From the NCBI GenBank assembly GCA_036275915.1, contig DASUCV010000009.1, positions 1 to 64,000 of the forward strand: DNA of 64,000 nucleotides. Direction: 5' to 3'. This document shows, piece by piece, positions 1 to 8,409 of this stretch. Under the pieces are notes generated by a model. It saw only the letters and a program-made list of their open reading frames with translations, searched no databases and was not told the origin of the DNA. Position 1 is the stretch's first letter. Each line of letters starts with the position of its first letter. The translations under genes were made by a program, and so were the position numbers. This DNA is from Candidatus Polarisedimenticolaceae bacterium. GTDB lineage: Bacteria; Acidobacteriota; Polarisedimenticolia; Polarisedimenticolales; DASRJG01.

Positions 1-2
1 TC

Positions 3-626
3 GACGTCCGCTCGTCGGCGACCGGCGGCGCGTGGGTCAACGTCTTCCGCCAGCAGGGCGCCGGAAGCGCCAACCCCGACCACCGCGCGATCGACATCAG
101 CGCCGCGGCGGGACGCGCCTCGAGCGTCCAGGTGCGCTTCCACGACTACAACGGCAGCTCGGAGTGGTGGTGGGAGCTCGACAACGTGCGGATCGACACG
201 GGAGCGTACGTGGGCTGCGACATGCCGGTCTGCGGGGGCGCGCAGCCGAACGTCGCGCGGCCGGTCGCCGACGGCCTCTTCGGTACGCCCATGCTGGCGT
301 CACGCGCGAACGGCGCCGGCTCGTCGATCGCGCTCACGTGGGACACGTCGACGTGCACGTCGACGGACCACCATGTTCTCTTCGGCGACCTCGGCAACGT
401 CGCGTCGGTCTCGCCGACCGGCGCGTTCTGCGACCTCGGGACGTCCGGGAACGCGACGTGGACGCAGGTCCCCGCCGGCAACCTCTGGTTCGTCATCGCG
501 GGAGACAACAACGCGACGATCGAGGGAACCTGGGGCACCGACGGTGTCGGCGGCCAGCGCGGCGGCCCGTCACCCTCGGGCTTCTGCGGCATGACGTCGC
601 GCAACAACGGCACGACCTGCCCGTAG
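3..626 (+). CDS. C-terminal part of a secreted protein (5' end outside window)
   Basis: The reading frame is open from the window edge to a TAG at 624-626, giving about 207 residues, so the true start lies upstream. The first part (DNVRIDTG, WWWELDNVRI) resembles the end of a jelly-roll or MAM-like domain of extracellular enzymes. The second part has a Cys-containing repeat (CDMPVCGG, LTWDTSTC, GNLWFVIAGD) and ends in CGMTSRNNGTTCP, a layout I associate with large secreted proteins of Acidobacteria-like genomes. There is no transmembrane segment in the visible part. The catalytic or binding domain, if any, is outside the window, so no function is assigned. A palindromic element begins almost directly after the stop. 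Confidence 0.72.
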   Translation, partial: DVRSSATGGAWVNVFRQQGAGSANPDHRAIDISAAAGRASSVQVRFHDYNGSSEWWWELDNVRIDTGAYVGCDMPVCGGAQPNVARPVADGLFGTPMLASRANGAGSSIALTWDTSTCTSTDHHVLFGDLGNVASVSPTGAFCDLGTSGNATWTQVPAGNLWFVIAGDNNATIEGTWGTDGVGGQRGGPSPSGFCGMTSRNNGTTCP

Positions 627-630
627 GAAT

Positions 631-685
631 CTAAGGGGACAGTAACCGAGTTTTTCTTACCCGCGCAGTTCGCGCGTAAGAAAAA
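631..685. repeat. REP-like palindromic element, family A (incomplete)
   Basis: The element starts with the head AAGGGGACAGTAACCG and continues into the arms TTTTTCTTAC (651-660) and GTAAGAAAAA (676-685), perfect over 10 bp around a GC-rich loop. The outer right half (expected CGGTTACTGTCCCC) is missing, so the copy looks truncated. The head GGGGACAG is shared with elements at 8718-8786, 44798-44868 and 51734-51787. It lies between a stop on the plus strand and a convergent stop at 689, so it may also act as a terminator. Confidence 0.7.
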
Positions 686-688
686 GAT

Positions 689-1012
689 TCAGAACGGCAC
701 GCCGTCGTCGACGACGACGCTGAGCGGCGGCTCTCCGGAAGCGTCCTTCGGGAGGTCGCTCTTCAAAGTCGCCGTTTGGCTCCCGGCGACCTCGAAGCGC
801 GTGATCACGGTGGCGACGCCGTGGGCGGTTCGCACGCGGCTCATCACGATCCCGCGGAACGGAAGAGGCGACGGATTGACGACCCCCACGACGAGCGTCC
901 TGCCCTGGACCGAGGCCGTTCGGACGATCGGCGCGGAGCCCCCCGCCGCCAGTACCGCCGAACCGAGCAAGACGATGGAGACCACTGCCGTGAACCACCG
1001 GAGTTGCCGCAT
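689..1012 (-). CDS. small exported protein of unknown function
   Basis: About 107 residues. The N-terminus (MRQLRWFTAVVSIVLLGSAV) is a clear Sec signal peptide, probably cut after AGG or nearby. The mature part is a short beta-rich domain with motifs such as VVGVVNPSPLPFRG, RFEVAGSQ and PLSVVVDDG, resembling a small immunoglobulin- or FxLYD-like fold. The ATG at 1012 is chosen because a GGGGGAGGGGGT Shine-Dalgarno stretch precedes it; a longer reading frame to 1060 lacks this. It lies downstream of the large kinase-activator gene on the same strand with a 155-base gap, so it may have its own promoter. Function unknown. Confidence 0.7.
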   Translation of the reverse strand: MRQLRWFTAVVSIVLLGSAVLAAGGSAPIVRTASVQGRTLVVGVVNPSPLPFRGIVMSRVRTAHGVATVITRFEVAGSQTATLKSDLPKDASGEPPLSVVVDDGVPF

Positions 1013-1167
1013 GACCCCCTCCCCCGTTAACGCACCATCAACGATGCCTCCGTCGGCCAATCACATGTTTGCAACACGCCGGCGAATATAGGGGTCAGAT
1101 AGATTTCGACAACGTAAGTGAGTCAGTAGGAATTCAGCCATATATAAGGAAGGGAAGCGGGACCGGG

Positions 1168-4100
1168 CTAAAGGCGGTGCTTGCCGATCTTTCGATAGAG
1201 AGTCGCGCGGGAGACCCCGAGCAGCTTGGCGGCCTCGCTCCGGTTCCCGTTCGCGGCCTGGATCGCCTGGAGGATGTGGCTCTTCTCGCCCGAGACGAGC
1301 GAATAGGCGCTCGGCCTCCCGTCGGTCGACGGCATGAGCGCGCGCTTCATGACGGGGTCCGACGCGATGAGCGCCGCGGAGATCTCGCGGTCGCCCGCCA
1401 GAAGCGCCAGGCGCTGGAGCGCGTTCTGAAGCTCGCGGACGTTGCCGGGCCAGTGGTACCGCTCGAAGAGCGAGAACGCTTCGTCGTCGACGACGAGCGG
1501 CGGGCGCTTGCGCTCGGCGGCGATGCGCTCGAGCACGTGCGCGACCAGGACCGGGATGTCGCCGGGCCGGTCGCGGAGGGCCGGCAGCTCGACCGTGAGA
1601 ACTTGGAGACGATAGAGCAGGTCCTGGCGGAACGTCCCGTTCCGGATCGCGTCGCCGAGATCGCGGTGGGTCGCCGTGATGAGGCGCACGTCGACCTCGA
1701 GCGTCTTCTCGCCGCCCACCGGGCGGATGACCCCCTCCTCGACGACGCGGAGCAGACGGACCTGCATCGCCGGCGACATGTCGCCGACCTCGTCGAGGAA
1801 GAGCGTGCCGCCGTCGGCCTGCTCGAAGAGGCCGGGCTTCGGACGGTCGGCGCCGGTGAAGGCGCCGCGGACGTGGCCGAACAGCTCGGACTCGAGGAGC
1901 GCCTCGGGGATTGCCGCGCAGTTCTCGCCGAGGAACGGTTGACGCCGCCGCGGACTGCGCGCGTGGATCGCGCGGGCGACCAGCTCCTTGCCGGTCCCGC
2001 TCTCGCCGCGGATCAGGACCGGCAGCTGGGTGTCGGCGACCTTCTCGATCAGGCTGTAGACCGCGCGCATCGCCGGCGAGCGGCCGACGAGGTAGCCGAA
2101 GTTCGACGTCGCCTCGGCGGCGGCGGCGAGTCGGCGGTTCTCGCGCTCGAGCCTCGCCCTGAGGCGCGTGTTCTCGATCGCGATCGCCGCCTGGTCGGCG
2201 AGCGCTTCGACGAAGCGGAGATCGTCCTGGGTGAACAGGCGCCCGTCGACGCGACTGTCGAGGTAGACCGTACCGATGACGCGCCCGCGCGAGCGGAGGG
2301 GAACGCACATGAGCGAGCGGATGCGGTAGAGGCTCACCGACTTCAGCTCGCGGAAGCGCTCGTCCGTGCCGGCGTCGATCGCGAGGATCGGCCGGCCCAT
2401 GCCGGCCGCCTCGACGATGTGCCGGCTGTACTCCTCGGCATCCAGCCTGGTCTCGTCCTCTAGGTTCCGCGCGAGGTGGACGGCGAAGGTTCCCTGCGCC
2501 GGGCCCCCTCGGTCCTCGCGAAGGAAGATCATCCCGCGCGTCGCCTCGACGGCGCCGAGCGCGAGATCGAGGATCGTCTCGAGGAGCGACTCCGGATCGC
2601 GCTCGGAGTTCAAGACCCGGATCATGTCGTAGAGCGTGCGGAGGCGTGCCTGGCCGCGCTCCACGCGCGCCTCGTCGCGAAGCGCCGCGTAGACGGGACG
2701 ATCGAGGAAGTCGCGGCGCACGTGCGTGTTCTCGATACGCAGAGCGACGCCGTGGAGGAGCGCACGCCCCTCGGAGGCCGTGGCGTCGGCCAGCTCGAAT
2801 TTCCCCTGGCGGTCGAGCGCACGCCCCGCGAGCGCGCACCCGCGCGCCTGGAACGCGGGCCAGACGACCTCCTTGGCGATCCGCCGCGCGCTCTCCGCCT
2901 CCCCGAGCGCGGTCTTGAGGTCGCCGCGGACGAGCGCGTGCTCGCCGGCGGCGAGCGCCGCGCGGATCCGGATCTCGGGCTCGACCTCGTCGGCCTTCGC
3001 GGCGAGACGGTCGTACTCGGCGCGTGCCGGCTCGAACGGCTCGTGGGCGTCGAGCCGCGCGCGCCGCTCCATCTCGATGACGAGCCCCATGAGGAGGGCC
3101 CGCCCCTTGCCACGCGCGCGGCAGCGCTCGAGCGAGGAGGCGAGGAGCGCCGCGATCGCCGACTCGTCCCCGCCGCCCGCTTCGCCCCACGCGTCGGCGA
3201 GGAGCATCCGCGCGTAGTCGGCGTTCTCGGGCTCGACTTCGCCCTGCGGCCCCGCGAGCGCCTCGCGCAGGCCCGCCGCGGCCTCGCCCGCCCGCCCGCA
3301 ACGGATCTGCGCGTCCGCGAGCGCCATCCGCGAGACGAGGACGAGGTTGCGGTCGCCCAGATGACCGGCGAGGTCGGCGGCCTGCTCGGCCCAGTCGATC
3401 GCCCGGTCGAGACGGCCGAGATCGATCGCGTTGAGCGCGCTCTTCGAGAGCGCGATCTCCTGCAGACCGGGGTTCCCGCGCGAGGCCGCTTCCCTCCGCA
3501 CGGAGGCGAGGAGGCGCGCGGCCTCGTCGTAACGCCGCGCGCGCCCGTGGAGCACTGCGAGACCGACCTGTGCTCGGAGATCCTGCCCGTCGAGGGCGGC
3601 CGCGGGATCCGCCGCAGCCGCCTGCGCGTAGAGGACGACCGCGCGCGACAGCTCGGCCTCGGCGCGGTCATCGCCGAGCCGCGAGTGGCAGGCGGCGAGC
3701 GCGTGGAGCGCCTCGGCCTCCGCGCGGAGGTCCGCAGCGCCGCGCGCGAGCGTGACCGCCTCCTCCAAGACCGGCACCGCTTCCGCCTCGCGGCCGAGGC
3801 GCGCGAGCCCGATCCCGAGCGCGCGTTTCGCCCCTCCGAGACGCGCGTCGTTGCCCTCGGCCTCCGCCCTGCGCGCCGCCTCCTCGGCGACCGCGAGCGC
3901 GCGGCGGAAACGTCCCGACTGCACGAGCGCCAGGGCTTGAATCAGGAGGATCGCGCCGCGATCGCTCTCGGAAGCCAGGAACAGCGCCGCTCCCGCCGCG
4001 CGCGCCGCCGCGCGGTGCCGGCCCGAGCGCAGGAGCGCCTCGGCCTGGCGCCGCCTCAGGGCCGCTCGCCCGACACGATCGCGGCCGACGAGATCGAGCG

Positions 4101-5439
4101 CCTCTGCGTAGCGCGCCGGATCCACCTCCGCGCCGCGCTCCCACGCCCCTTCGATGAGGACCGCCTCGGCGCGCGCCGGCGAGCCCAGCGACGCTTCGGC
4201 GAGCCAGGCCACCCGCTCGTCCGAGACGGCGCCGCCGGTCGCACGCTCCGCCATCGCGCGGAGGCCCTGCTCGGAGAGGGATCCGAGATCGAATCGGAAC
4301 GCGTCCGGTGCTTCGAGAGGTCGGCTGAAGGCGCGCACCGCCGCCACGATCGTGAGCTTCAAGCGGACCGGCCCGGCGAGCAGGCGATCCGCGAAGATGC
4401 GTATCTCATCAGGGTCGGCGCGCCCGTCGTCGACGAGCGCGACAATCCGGGTCGTGAGCGCGCGATCGAGGATCGCCGCGTCGGGCAGGCCGCGCACCGC
4501 GAGAGCGCCGCGGCGGATCGCGCCGGCCTCGATCCATCGGAGGAAGCGCGTCTTCCCCGATCCCGGCTCACCGGAGATCCAGATGAGATGCGGCGCCGCG
4601 GCCGAGTCGAGCGCCGACTCGATCGCGCCGACGATCCGGTCGCGCCCGGCGGGGGCGCCGGACCGCAGCCGGGCGGCGCGCGTCGCGGGGGTCTCGATCG
4701 GATGCTCGGTGCCGGCCGCTTCGTTCAGGCGCGCGAGCGCCTCGGCGGCGCTCGCCGGTCGATGCCGCGGCGACTCGGCGGTCATCGCGTCGATCCAGTC
4801 GGCGATCGCGCGCGGCGCAACGCCTCCGGTCGCCTCGCGCACGATCGCGCCGAGCGCGAAGAGGTCCGACCGCCGGCTCGGCGACGCGTTCGACAGGATC
4901 TCGGGGGCGAGGTAGGCGAGCGTTCCCGCGGCGCGGCGCGCCTCGACCGACGGCTCGTGCTCGGCGAGCGCGAGACCGAAATCGACGAGGACGACACGGC
5001 TGCCGAGCTTGGGAGCCTGACGCACGAGCACGTTCGCCGGCTTCAAGTCCCGATGGATGAGGCCGAAGTCGTGGAGGAACGCGATCGCGCGGAGCGCCTC
5101 GACCGTGAGCGGGACGAGGGCGTCGCGCCCTTCGTGCCGGATCGCCTCGACGAAGTCCCGCCCTTCGACGTACTCGAGCGTGAAGCGCGGGAGGCCGCTT
5201 GCGGGATCGACGTCGAACTCTTCGACCTCGACAACACCGGGATGATGGAACCCCGCGAGCGTGGCGAACTCGCGGCGGAACGCCGCCTCGTGCTGCGGCG
5301 TGTGGGAAGAGGTCAGCTCCTTGAGCGCGAGACTGCGTCCTGCCTGCTTGCGATCGCCGACGAGCCACACTCGTCCCGCGCCCCCCTCGCCCAACAGGCG
5401 GTGGATGACGAATCGTGCAGCTCCCTCTTCGCCCATCAC
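1168..5439 (-). CDS. Ser/Thr kinase - ATPase/TPR - GAF - sigma54 activator - Fis HTH fusion
   Basis: A 1,423-residue protein that combines a signalling kinase and a transcription activator. Residues about 10-240 form a Hanks-type kinase: glycine loop LLGEGGAGRV, Lys40, HRDLKPAN with Asp131, and DFG at 153-155. A P-loop ATPase follows (GEPGSGKT, 290-297), then a long helical TPR-like region (about 420-900) as in PknK/MalT-type proteins. A GAF-like domain covers about 930-1090. The sigma54 AAA+ domain starts near 1117: Walker A GESGTGKE 1145-1152, GAFTGA 1192-1197, Walker B FLDE near 1214-1217. The Fis-type HTH is at 1390-1423. All catalytic motifs are intact. The start is GTG at 5439 or ATG at 5436. 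Targets are unknown. Confidence 0.93.
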   Translation of the reverse strand: MMGEEGAARFVIHRLLGEGGAGRVWLVGDRKQAGRSLALKELTSSHTPQHEAAFRREFATLAGFHHPGVVEVEEFDVDPASGLPRFTLEYVEGRDFVEAIRHEGRDALVPLTVEALRAIAFLHDFGLIHRDLKPANVLVRQAPKLGSRVVLVDFGLALAEHEPSVEARRAAGTLAYLAPEILSNASPSRRSDLFALGAIVREATGGVAPRAIADWIDAMTAESPRHRPASAAEALARLNEAAGTEHPIETPATRAARLRSGAPAGRDRIVGAIESALDSAAAPHLIWISGEPGSGKTRFLRWIEAGAIRRGALAVRGLPDAAILDRALTTRIVALVDDGRADPDEIRIFADRLLAGPVRLKLTIVAAVRAFSRPLEAPDAFRFDLGSLSEQGLRAMAERATGGAVSDERVAWLAEASLGSPARAEAVLIEGAWERGAEVDPARYAEALDLVGRDRVGRAALRRRQAEALLRSGRHRAAARAAGAALFLASESDRGAILLIQALALVQSGRFRRALAVAEEAARRAEAEGNDARLGGAKRALGIGLARLGREAEAVPVLEEAVTLARGAADLRAEAEALHALAACHSRLGDDRAEAELSRAVVLYAQAAAADPAAALDGQDLRAQVGLAVLHGRARRYDEAARLLASVRREAASRGNPGLQEIALSKSALNAIDLGRLDRAIDWAEQAADLAGHLGDRNLVLVSRMALADAQIRCGRAGEAAAGLREALAGPQGEVEPENADYARMLLADAWGEAGGGDESAIAALLASSLERCRARGKGRALLMGLVIEMERRARLDAHEPFEPARAEYDRLAAKADEVEPEIRIRAALAAGEHALVRGDLKTALGEAESARRIAKEVVWPAFQARGCALAGRALDRQGKFELADATASEGRALLHGVALRIENTHVRRDFLDRPVYAALRDEARVERGQARLRTLYDMIRVLNSERDPESLLETILDLALGAVEATRGMIFLREDRGGPAQGTFAVHLARNLEDETRLDAEEYSRHIVEAAGMGRPILAIDAGTDERFRELKSVSLYRIRSLMCVPLRSRGRVIGTVYLDSRVDGRLFTQDDLRFVEALADQAAIAIENTRLRARLERENRRLAAAAEATSNFGYLVGRSPAMRAVYSLIEKVADTQLPVLIRGESGTGKELVARAIHARSPRRRQPFLGENCAAIPEALLESELFGHVRGAFTGADRPKPGLFEQADGGTLFLDEVGDMSPAMQVRLLRVVEEGVIRPVGGEKTLEVDVRLITATHRDLGDAIRNGTFRQDLLYRLQVLTVELPALRDRPGDIPVLVAHVLERIAAERKRPPLVVDDEAFSLFERYHWPGNVRELQNALQRLALLAGDREISAALIASDPVMKRALMPSTDGRPSAYSLVSGEKSHILQAIQAANGNRSEAAKLLGVSRATLYRKIGKHRL

Positions 5440-5761
5440 TCCTGATAGTGCCTGATGGTCGTCCGGGATGGAATCGATTTGTCTCGGTTCCGAGACATTC
5501 GAGCAGGCGCTACCGCGACTCCATCTAAGTAACTCATCTTAATGATAGTTAAGGGAGATGCGAGGGGGTCGATGTCTCACCTCTGCGACATGACCCCGTG
5601 GTGCGACGAGGCGTGAGGGGCACGGAGAAACCGGTGCCTGCCGCTTCTTTCTCCCGCTTCGACGACCTTCCGGTCGCGTTGGTCCCGGACTTGCGATGTG
5701 AAGGGAGCGCGACGCATCGGGTCCCAGGCACGGGTCGGATGGGCCGCGAAGGAGGTGGGGG
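5440..5761. other. divergent intergenic region
   Basis: This 322-base region separates the divergent genes at 5439 and 5762. It holds a perfect 8-bp inverted repeat (5480-5497), a short CTTAA/TTAAG palindrome near 5538-5553, and an imperfect hairpin at 5565-5597 (GGGGTCGATGTC against GACATGACCCC). I see no convincing gene in it. Promoters for both flanking genes should lie here, but no clear -35/-10 pair stands out. Confidence 0.5.
5480..5497. promoter_or_regulatory. candidate operator palindrome TGTCTCGG-TT-CCGAGACA
   Basis: Two perfect 8-bp arms separated by two bases lie about 40 bases upstream of the kinase-activator start. The size and symmetry fit the binding site of a dimeric regulator, possibly the Fis-type HTH of the neighbouring activator itself. 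The function is inferred only from symmetry and position. Confidence 0.4.
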
Positions 5762-6220
5762 ATGAAATCGACCGGCATCGTGATCGCGGCCCTGACGCTC
5801 ATCCTGGCGATCGGGCTTCCTGCTCAGGCTCAGGAATGCGTCAGCGTCCGGATCGACGCGCCGTTCCGTCTTCCCGACGGGAGCGTGAGACCCGCCGGTC
5901 GGCTCACCTTGTGCGAGAGCCGTGCGTTCTCGCCGGTGACCGAGCTTCACGCGGTCCTCGTGAATGGCGCGTCCGTCGGGATGTTCCCGAGCCGCCGCCG
6001 CAGCAACGAGATCGGCACGATCGTAGCGCCGCAAGTCCTCTTCGAGCGTGAGGGAGAAGGCATGCTGGCGCTCGTGGGGTACGTCGTCCCGTCCGCGGGG
6101 CGAAGCCTCTCGTTCCGCCTCCGTCCGGACGATCTCAAATCGGTCGATCCGCCCGCGGTCGTCGCCTCGGCGCCTTCACCGGCGCCGGTCGCCGCGATCG
6201 TCGCCGTCAGCGCACGCTGA
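5762..6220 (+). CDS. small exported protein of unknown function
   Basis: 152 residues with a signal peptide (MKSTGIVIAALTLILAIG, likely cut after AQA). The mature protein is beta-rich (VRIDAPFRLPDGSVRPAGRL; LHAVLVNGASVGMFPSRR) with two Cys near the N-terminus and a low-complexity Ala/Pro/Val tail. A strong Shine-Dalgarno AAGGAGGTGGGGG directly precedes the ATG. The pattern of a short beta domain with a 'name, value' style of loops is common among small exported proteins of this kind of genome, but I do not recognise a family. It is a single-gene unit followed by a strong hairpin. Confidence 0.72.
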   Translation: MKSTGIVIAALTLILAIGLPAQAQECVSVRIDAPFRLPDGSVRPAGRLTLCESRAFSPVTELHAVLVNGASVGMFPSRRRSNEIGTIVAPQVLFEREGEGMLALVGYVVPSAGRSLSFRLRPDDLKSVDPPAVVASAPSPAPVAAIVAVSAR

Positions 6221-6230
6221 GCTTCCGAAG

Positions 6231-6286
6231 CAGAGGGGCATTCCATCCGCCCTCTCCCCTCCCGCGACGGATGGGGTGCCCCTCTG
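6231..6286 (+). terminator. long hairpin after the exported-protein gene
   Basis: The left arm CAGAGGGGCATTCCATCCG pairs with CGGATGGGGTGCCCCTCTG with only two mismatched positions around an 18-base loop. It begins 10 bases after the stop at 6220. There is no strong T-run, so it may act as a terminator without classical U-tract or as an mRNA 3' stabiliser. Confidence 0.55.
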
Positions 6287-6308
6287 GAATTTCAGTAGAG
6301 AGTCAGAG

Positions 6309-6367
6309 TTCGGAGTTCAGGGTTTCGGGTCCCGGGGGGTCCAGGACCAGGAACCCTGAGCTCCGAA
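6309..6367. repeat. imperfect palindromic repeat
   Basis: The arms TTCGGAGTTCAGGGTT (6309-6324) and AACCCTGAGCTCCGAA (6352-6367) pair over 16 bp with a single G-T position, and the inner part (GGGTCC against GGACC) pairs further. It is separate from the terminator at 6231-6286 and looks like a dispersed intergenic palindrome, upstream of the glycosyltransferase gene. Confidence 0.55.
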
Positions 6368-6487
6368 TGTTTTCGTCAGATGGGCGCGAGGACGGAGCCG
6401 GCCCGTGCAACGCGCTTTAGCGCGGTAGCTCTACGCCGAAGCTCGTGCCGATGTCCCCGCGCGACGGCGTATATCATCCGGCGCGCG

Positions 6488-7711
6488 ATGGGACTTCCGC
6501 TCAAGGTTTCAGTTCTTCAACAAGCCGATCGCATCATTTTTGCGCCGGTCTGTCTCGTCCTGACCGCCGTCCGGAGGCTCACCGGCGGGGCCGACGCTTC
6601 CGCGACTCCCGACCCGAAGAGCATCCTCTTCGTCAAGCTCGCCGAGCAGGGGTCGACCGTGCTCGCCGCCGGTGCGATCCGGCGAGCCGTCGAGCGGGTC
6701 GGCCGCCAGAACGTCTACTTCGTCGTCTTCGAGGAGAACCGCTTCATCCTCGATCTCATGGGGCTCGTCCCCGCCGAGAACGTGATCACGGTGCCGACGC
6801 AGTCGACCCTCGGCATGGCGCGGGGCGCGCTCGGGGCGCTCCGGCTCCTGCGCCGTCGGCGCATCGACGCGGCGGTCGATCTCGAGTTCTTCGCCCGCTT
6901 CTCGGCGGTGTTCACCTTCCTGAGCGGAGCCAAGTGGCGGGTGGGCCTCCATCCGTACTTCGGCGAGGGTCCGTATCGCGGCGACCTCATGACCCATCGC
7001 GTCATCTACAACCCGCACCTCCACACGAGCCAGATGTTCGGCGTGCTCGTCGAGGCGCTCCGGGTCGCGGCCGACAAGCTGCCGACCTTCGACGTGAGGA
7101 TCCCGCCGTTCCGCCACGCCGAGCCGACGTTCTTTCCTGACGCCGACGAGCAATCGCGCGTGCGCGCCCTGTTGCCCGCCGGCTCCGCGAGGCTCGTCCT
7201 CTTGAACCCGAACGCCGGCGACATGCTGCCACTGCGCCGCTGGCCCGAAGACCGGTACGCCGCGCTCGCCGCGGGGATCGTCGAGGCGCTCCCCGACGCG
7301 ACCGTCGTGATGACCGGCACGGCGGAGGAGGCCGGAGCGGCGCGGGCGCTCGTCGAGCGCGTCGGCTCGCCGCGCTGCCTGTCGCTCGCCGGGCGGACGA
7401 CGTTGCGCGAGCTGCTCGTCCTCTACACGATCGCCGACGTCCTCGTCTCGAACGACAGCGGGCCCGCGCATTTCGCGGCACTGACGCCGATCGACGTGAT
7501 CACGCTCTTCGGTCCCGAGACGCCGGCGCTCTTCGCGACCCTCTCACCCCACAGCGTCGCGATCTCCGCGGGGATCGCGTGCAGCCCGTGCATCAACGCG
7601 CTCAACAACCGTCAGTCGGCCTGCCGCGACAACCGGTGCATGCAGGCGATCGGCGTCGACGAGGTGCTTGCCGAGGTCGTGACGCGCTTCAGGGCGCGGG
7701 CGAGCCGATGA
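6488..7711 (+). CDS. glycosyltransferase family 9 (heptosyltransferase-like)
   Basis: 407 residues, GT9 fold as in LPS heptosyltransferases WaaC/WaaF, which add ADP-heptose-type sugars to lipid A core at the inner membrane. The N-terminal Rossmann half starts with ILFVKLAEQGSTVLAAGAI. The C-terminal half carries the nucleotide-sugar motifs LLNPNAGDMLPLRRWP, VSNDSGPAHFAA and LFGPETP. A Cys-rich C-terminal stretch (CSPCINALNNRQSACRDNRC) may bind metal, as in some GT9 relatives. The ATG at 6488 is preferred over the upstream start because homology-like sequence begins there; TATCAT lies about 10 bases before it. The next gene overlaps by ATGA. The acceptor is unknown, and sugar specificity cannot be read from sequence. 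Confidence 0.88.
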   Translation: MGLPLKVSVLQQADRIIFAPVCLVLTAVRRLTGGADASATPDPKSILFVKLAEQGSTVLAAGAIRRAVERVGRQNVYFVVFEENRFILDLMGLVPAENVITVPTQSTLGMARGALGALRLLRRRRIDAAVDLEFFARFSAVFTFLSGAKWRVGLHPYFGEGPYRGDLMTHRVIYNPHLHTSQMFGVLVEALRVAADKLPTFDVRIPPFRHAEPTFFPDADEQSRVRALLPAGSARLVLLNPNAGDMLPLRRWPEDRYAALAAGIVEALPDATVVMTGTAEEAGAARALVERVGSPRCLSLAGRTTLRELLVLYTIADVLVSNDSGPAHFAALTPIDVITLFGPETPALFATLSPHSVAISAGIACSPCINALNNRQSACRDNRCMQAIGVDEVLAEVVTRFRARASR

Positions 7712-8409
7712 GCGTCTGGCCGAAGGTGCTGCCGCCGCTCGATCCGGCGACGCGCCGCATCCACGACGAGTTCATGCACGACTGGCTCGAGGCGCTACCT
7801 CGGCGCTACGGGTTCGCCGACCGGTTCAACCACCGCTACCCGGCCTCGAGGAGCGGCGGCTTCACGACGACGCTCGAGATCGGCGCGGGCACCGGCGAGC
7901 ACCTGAGATGGGAGAACCTTTCCGAGGCACAGAAGGAGGGTTACGTCGCCCTCGACCTGCGTGAGAACGTCGCGGCGCGATTCCGCGAGCGCCACCCCGG
8001 CGTCCGCGTCGTCGTCGGCGATTGCCAGACCCGGCTCGCGTTCGACGACGCCTCCTTCGACCGGATCCTCGCCATCCACGTCTTCGAGCACCTTCCCGAT
8101 CTGCCGCGCGCGATCGACGAGGCGCACCGCCTCCTGGCGAAGCCCGCGGGACGCCTTCACGTCGTCATCCCCTGCGAGGGCGGCCTCGCCTACACGCTCG
8201 CGCGCCGCATCTCCGCGCAGCGCCAGTTCGAGCGTCGCTATCGCCTGCCGTACCGCCAGTTCATCGAGCGTGAGCACTTGAGCCGCCCCGGCGAGGTGGT
8301 GCGCGAGCTCGAGCGGAGGTTCACCGTCGTCCACCGGGCGTTCTTCCCGATGAAGCTGCCGGCGATCTTCTGCAATCTCTTCATCGGCCTCACGCTGGCG
8401 CCGCGATGA
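7708..8409 (+). CDS. class I SAM-dependent methyltransferase
   Basis: 233 residues. The SAM-binding motif I is LEIGAGTGEH (about residues 53-62), followed by YVALDLRENV (motif II acidic residue), VVVGDCQTRLAFDDASFDRIL and the motif IV region HVFEHLPDLPRAIDEAHRLL. This is the Methyltransf_11/23 type common in polysaccharide or lipid-linked sugar clusters. The start ATG overlaps the stop of the GT9 gene (ATGA) and its own stop overlaps the next start in the same manner, so the three genes are translationally coupled. The methyl acceptor is probably a glycan or its precursor, by context only. Confidence 0.88.
   Translation: MSVWPKVLPPLDPATRRIHDEFMHDWLEALPRRYGFADRFNHRYPASRSGGFTTTLEIGAGTGEHLRWENLSEAQKEGYVALDLRENVAARFRERHPGVRVVVGDCQTRLAFDDASFDRILAIHVFEHLPDLPRAIDEAHRLLAKPAGRLHVVIPCEGGLAYTLARRISAQRQFERRYRLPYRQFIEREHLSRPGEVVRELERRFTVVHRAFFPMKLPAIFCNLFIGLTLAPR

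Noticed and set aside
2476-5445. 989-codon plus-strand open frame opposite the kinase-activator gene
   Set aside because: It is Arg/Glu/Ala-rich without domains, mirrors the codons of the well-supported minus-strand gene, and is typical of antisense frames in GC-rich DNA.
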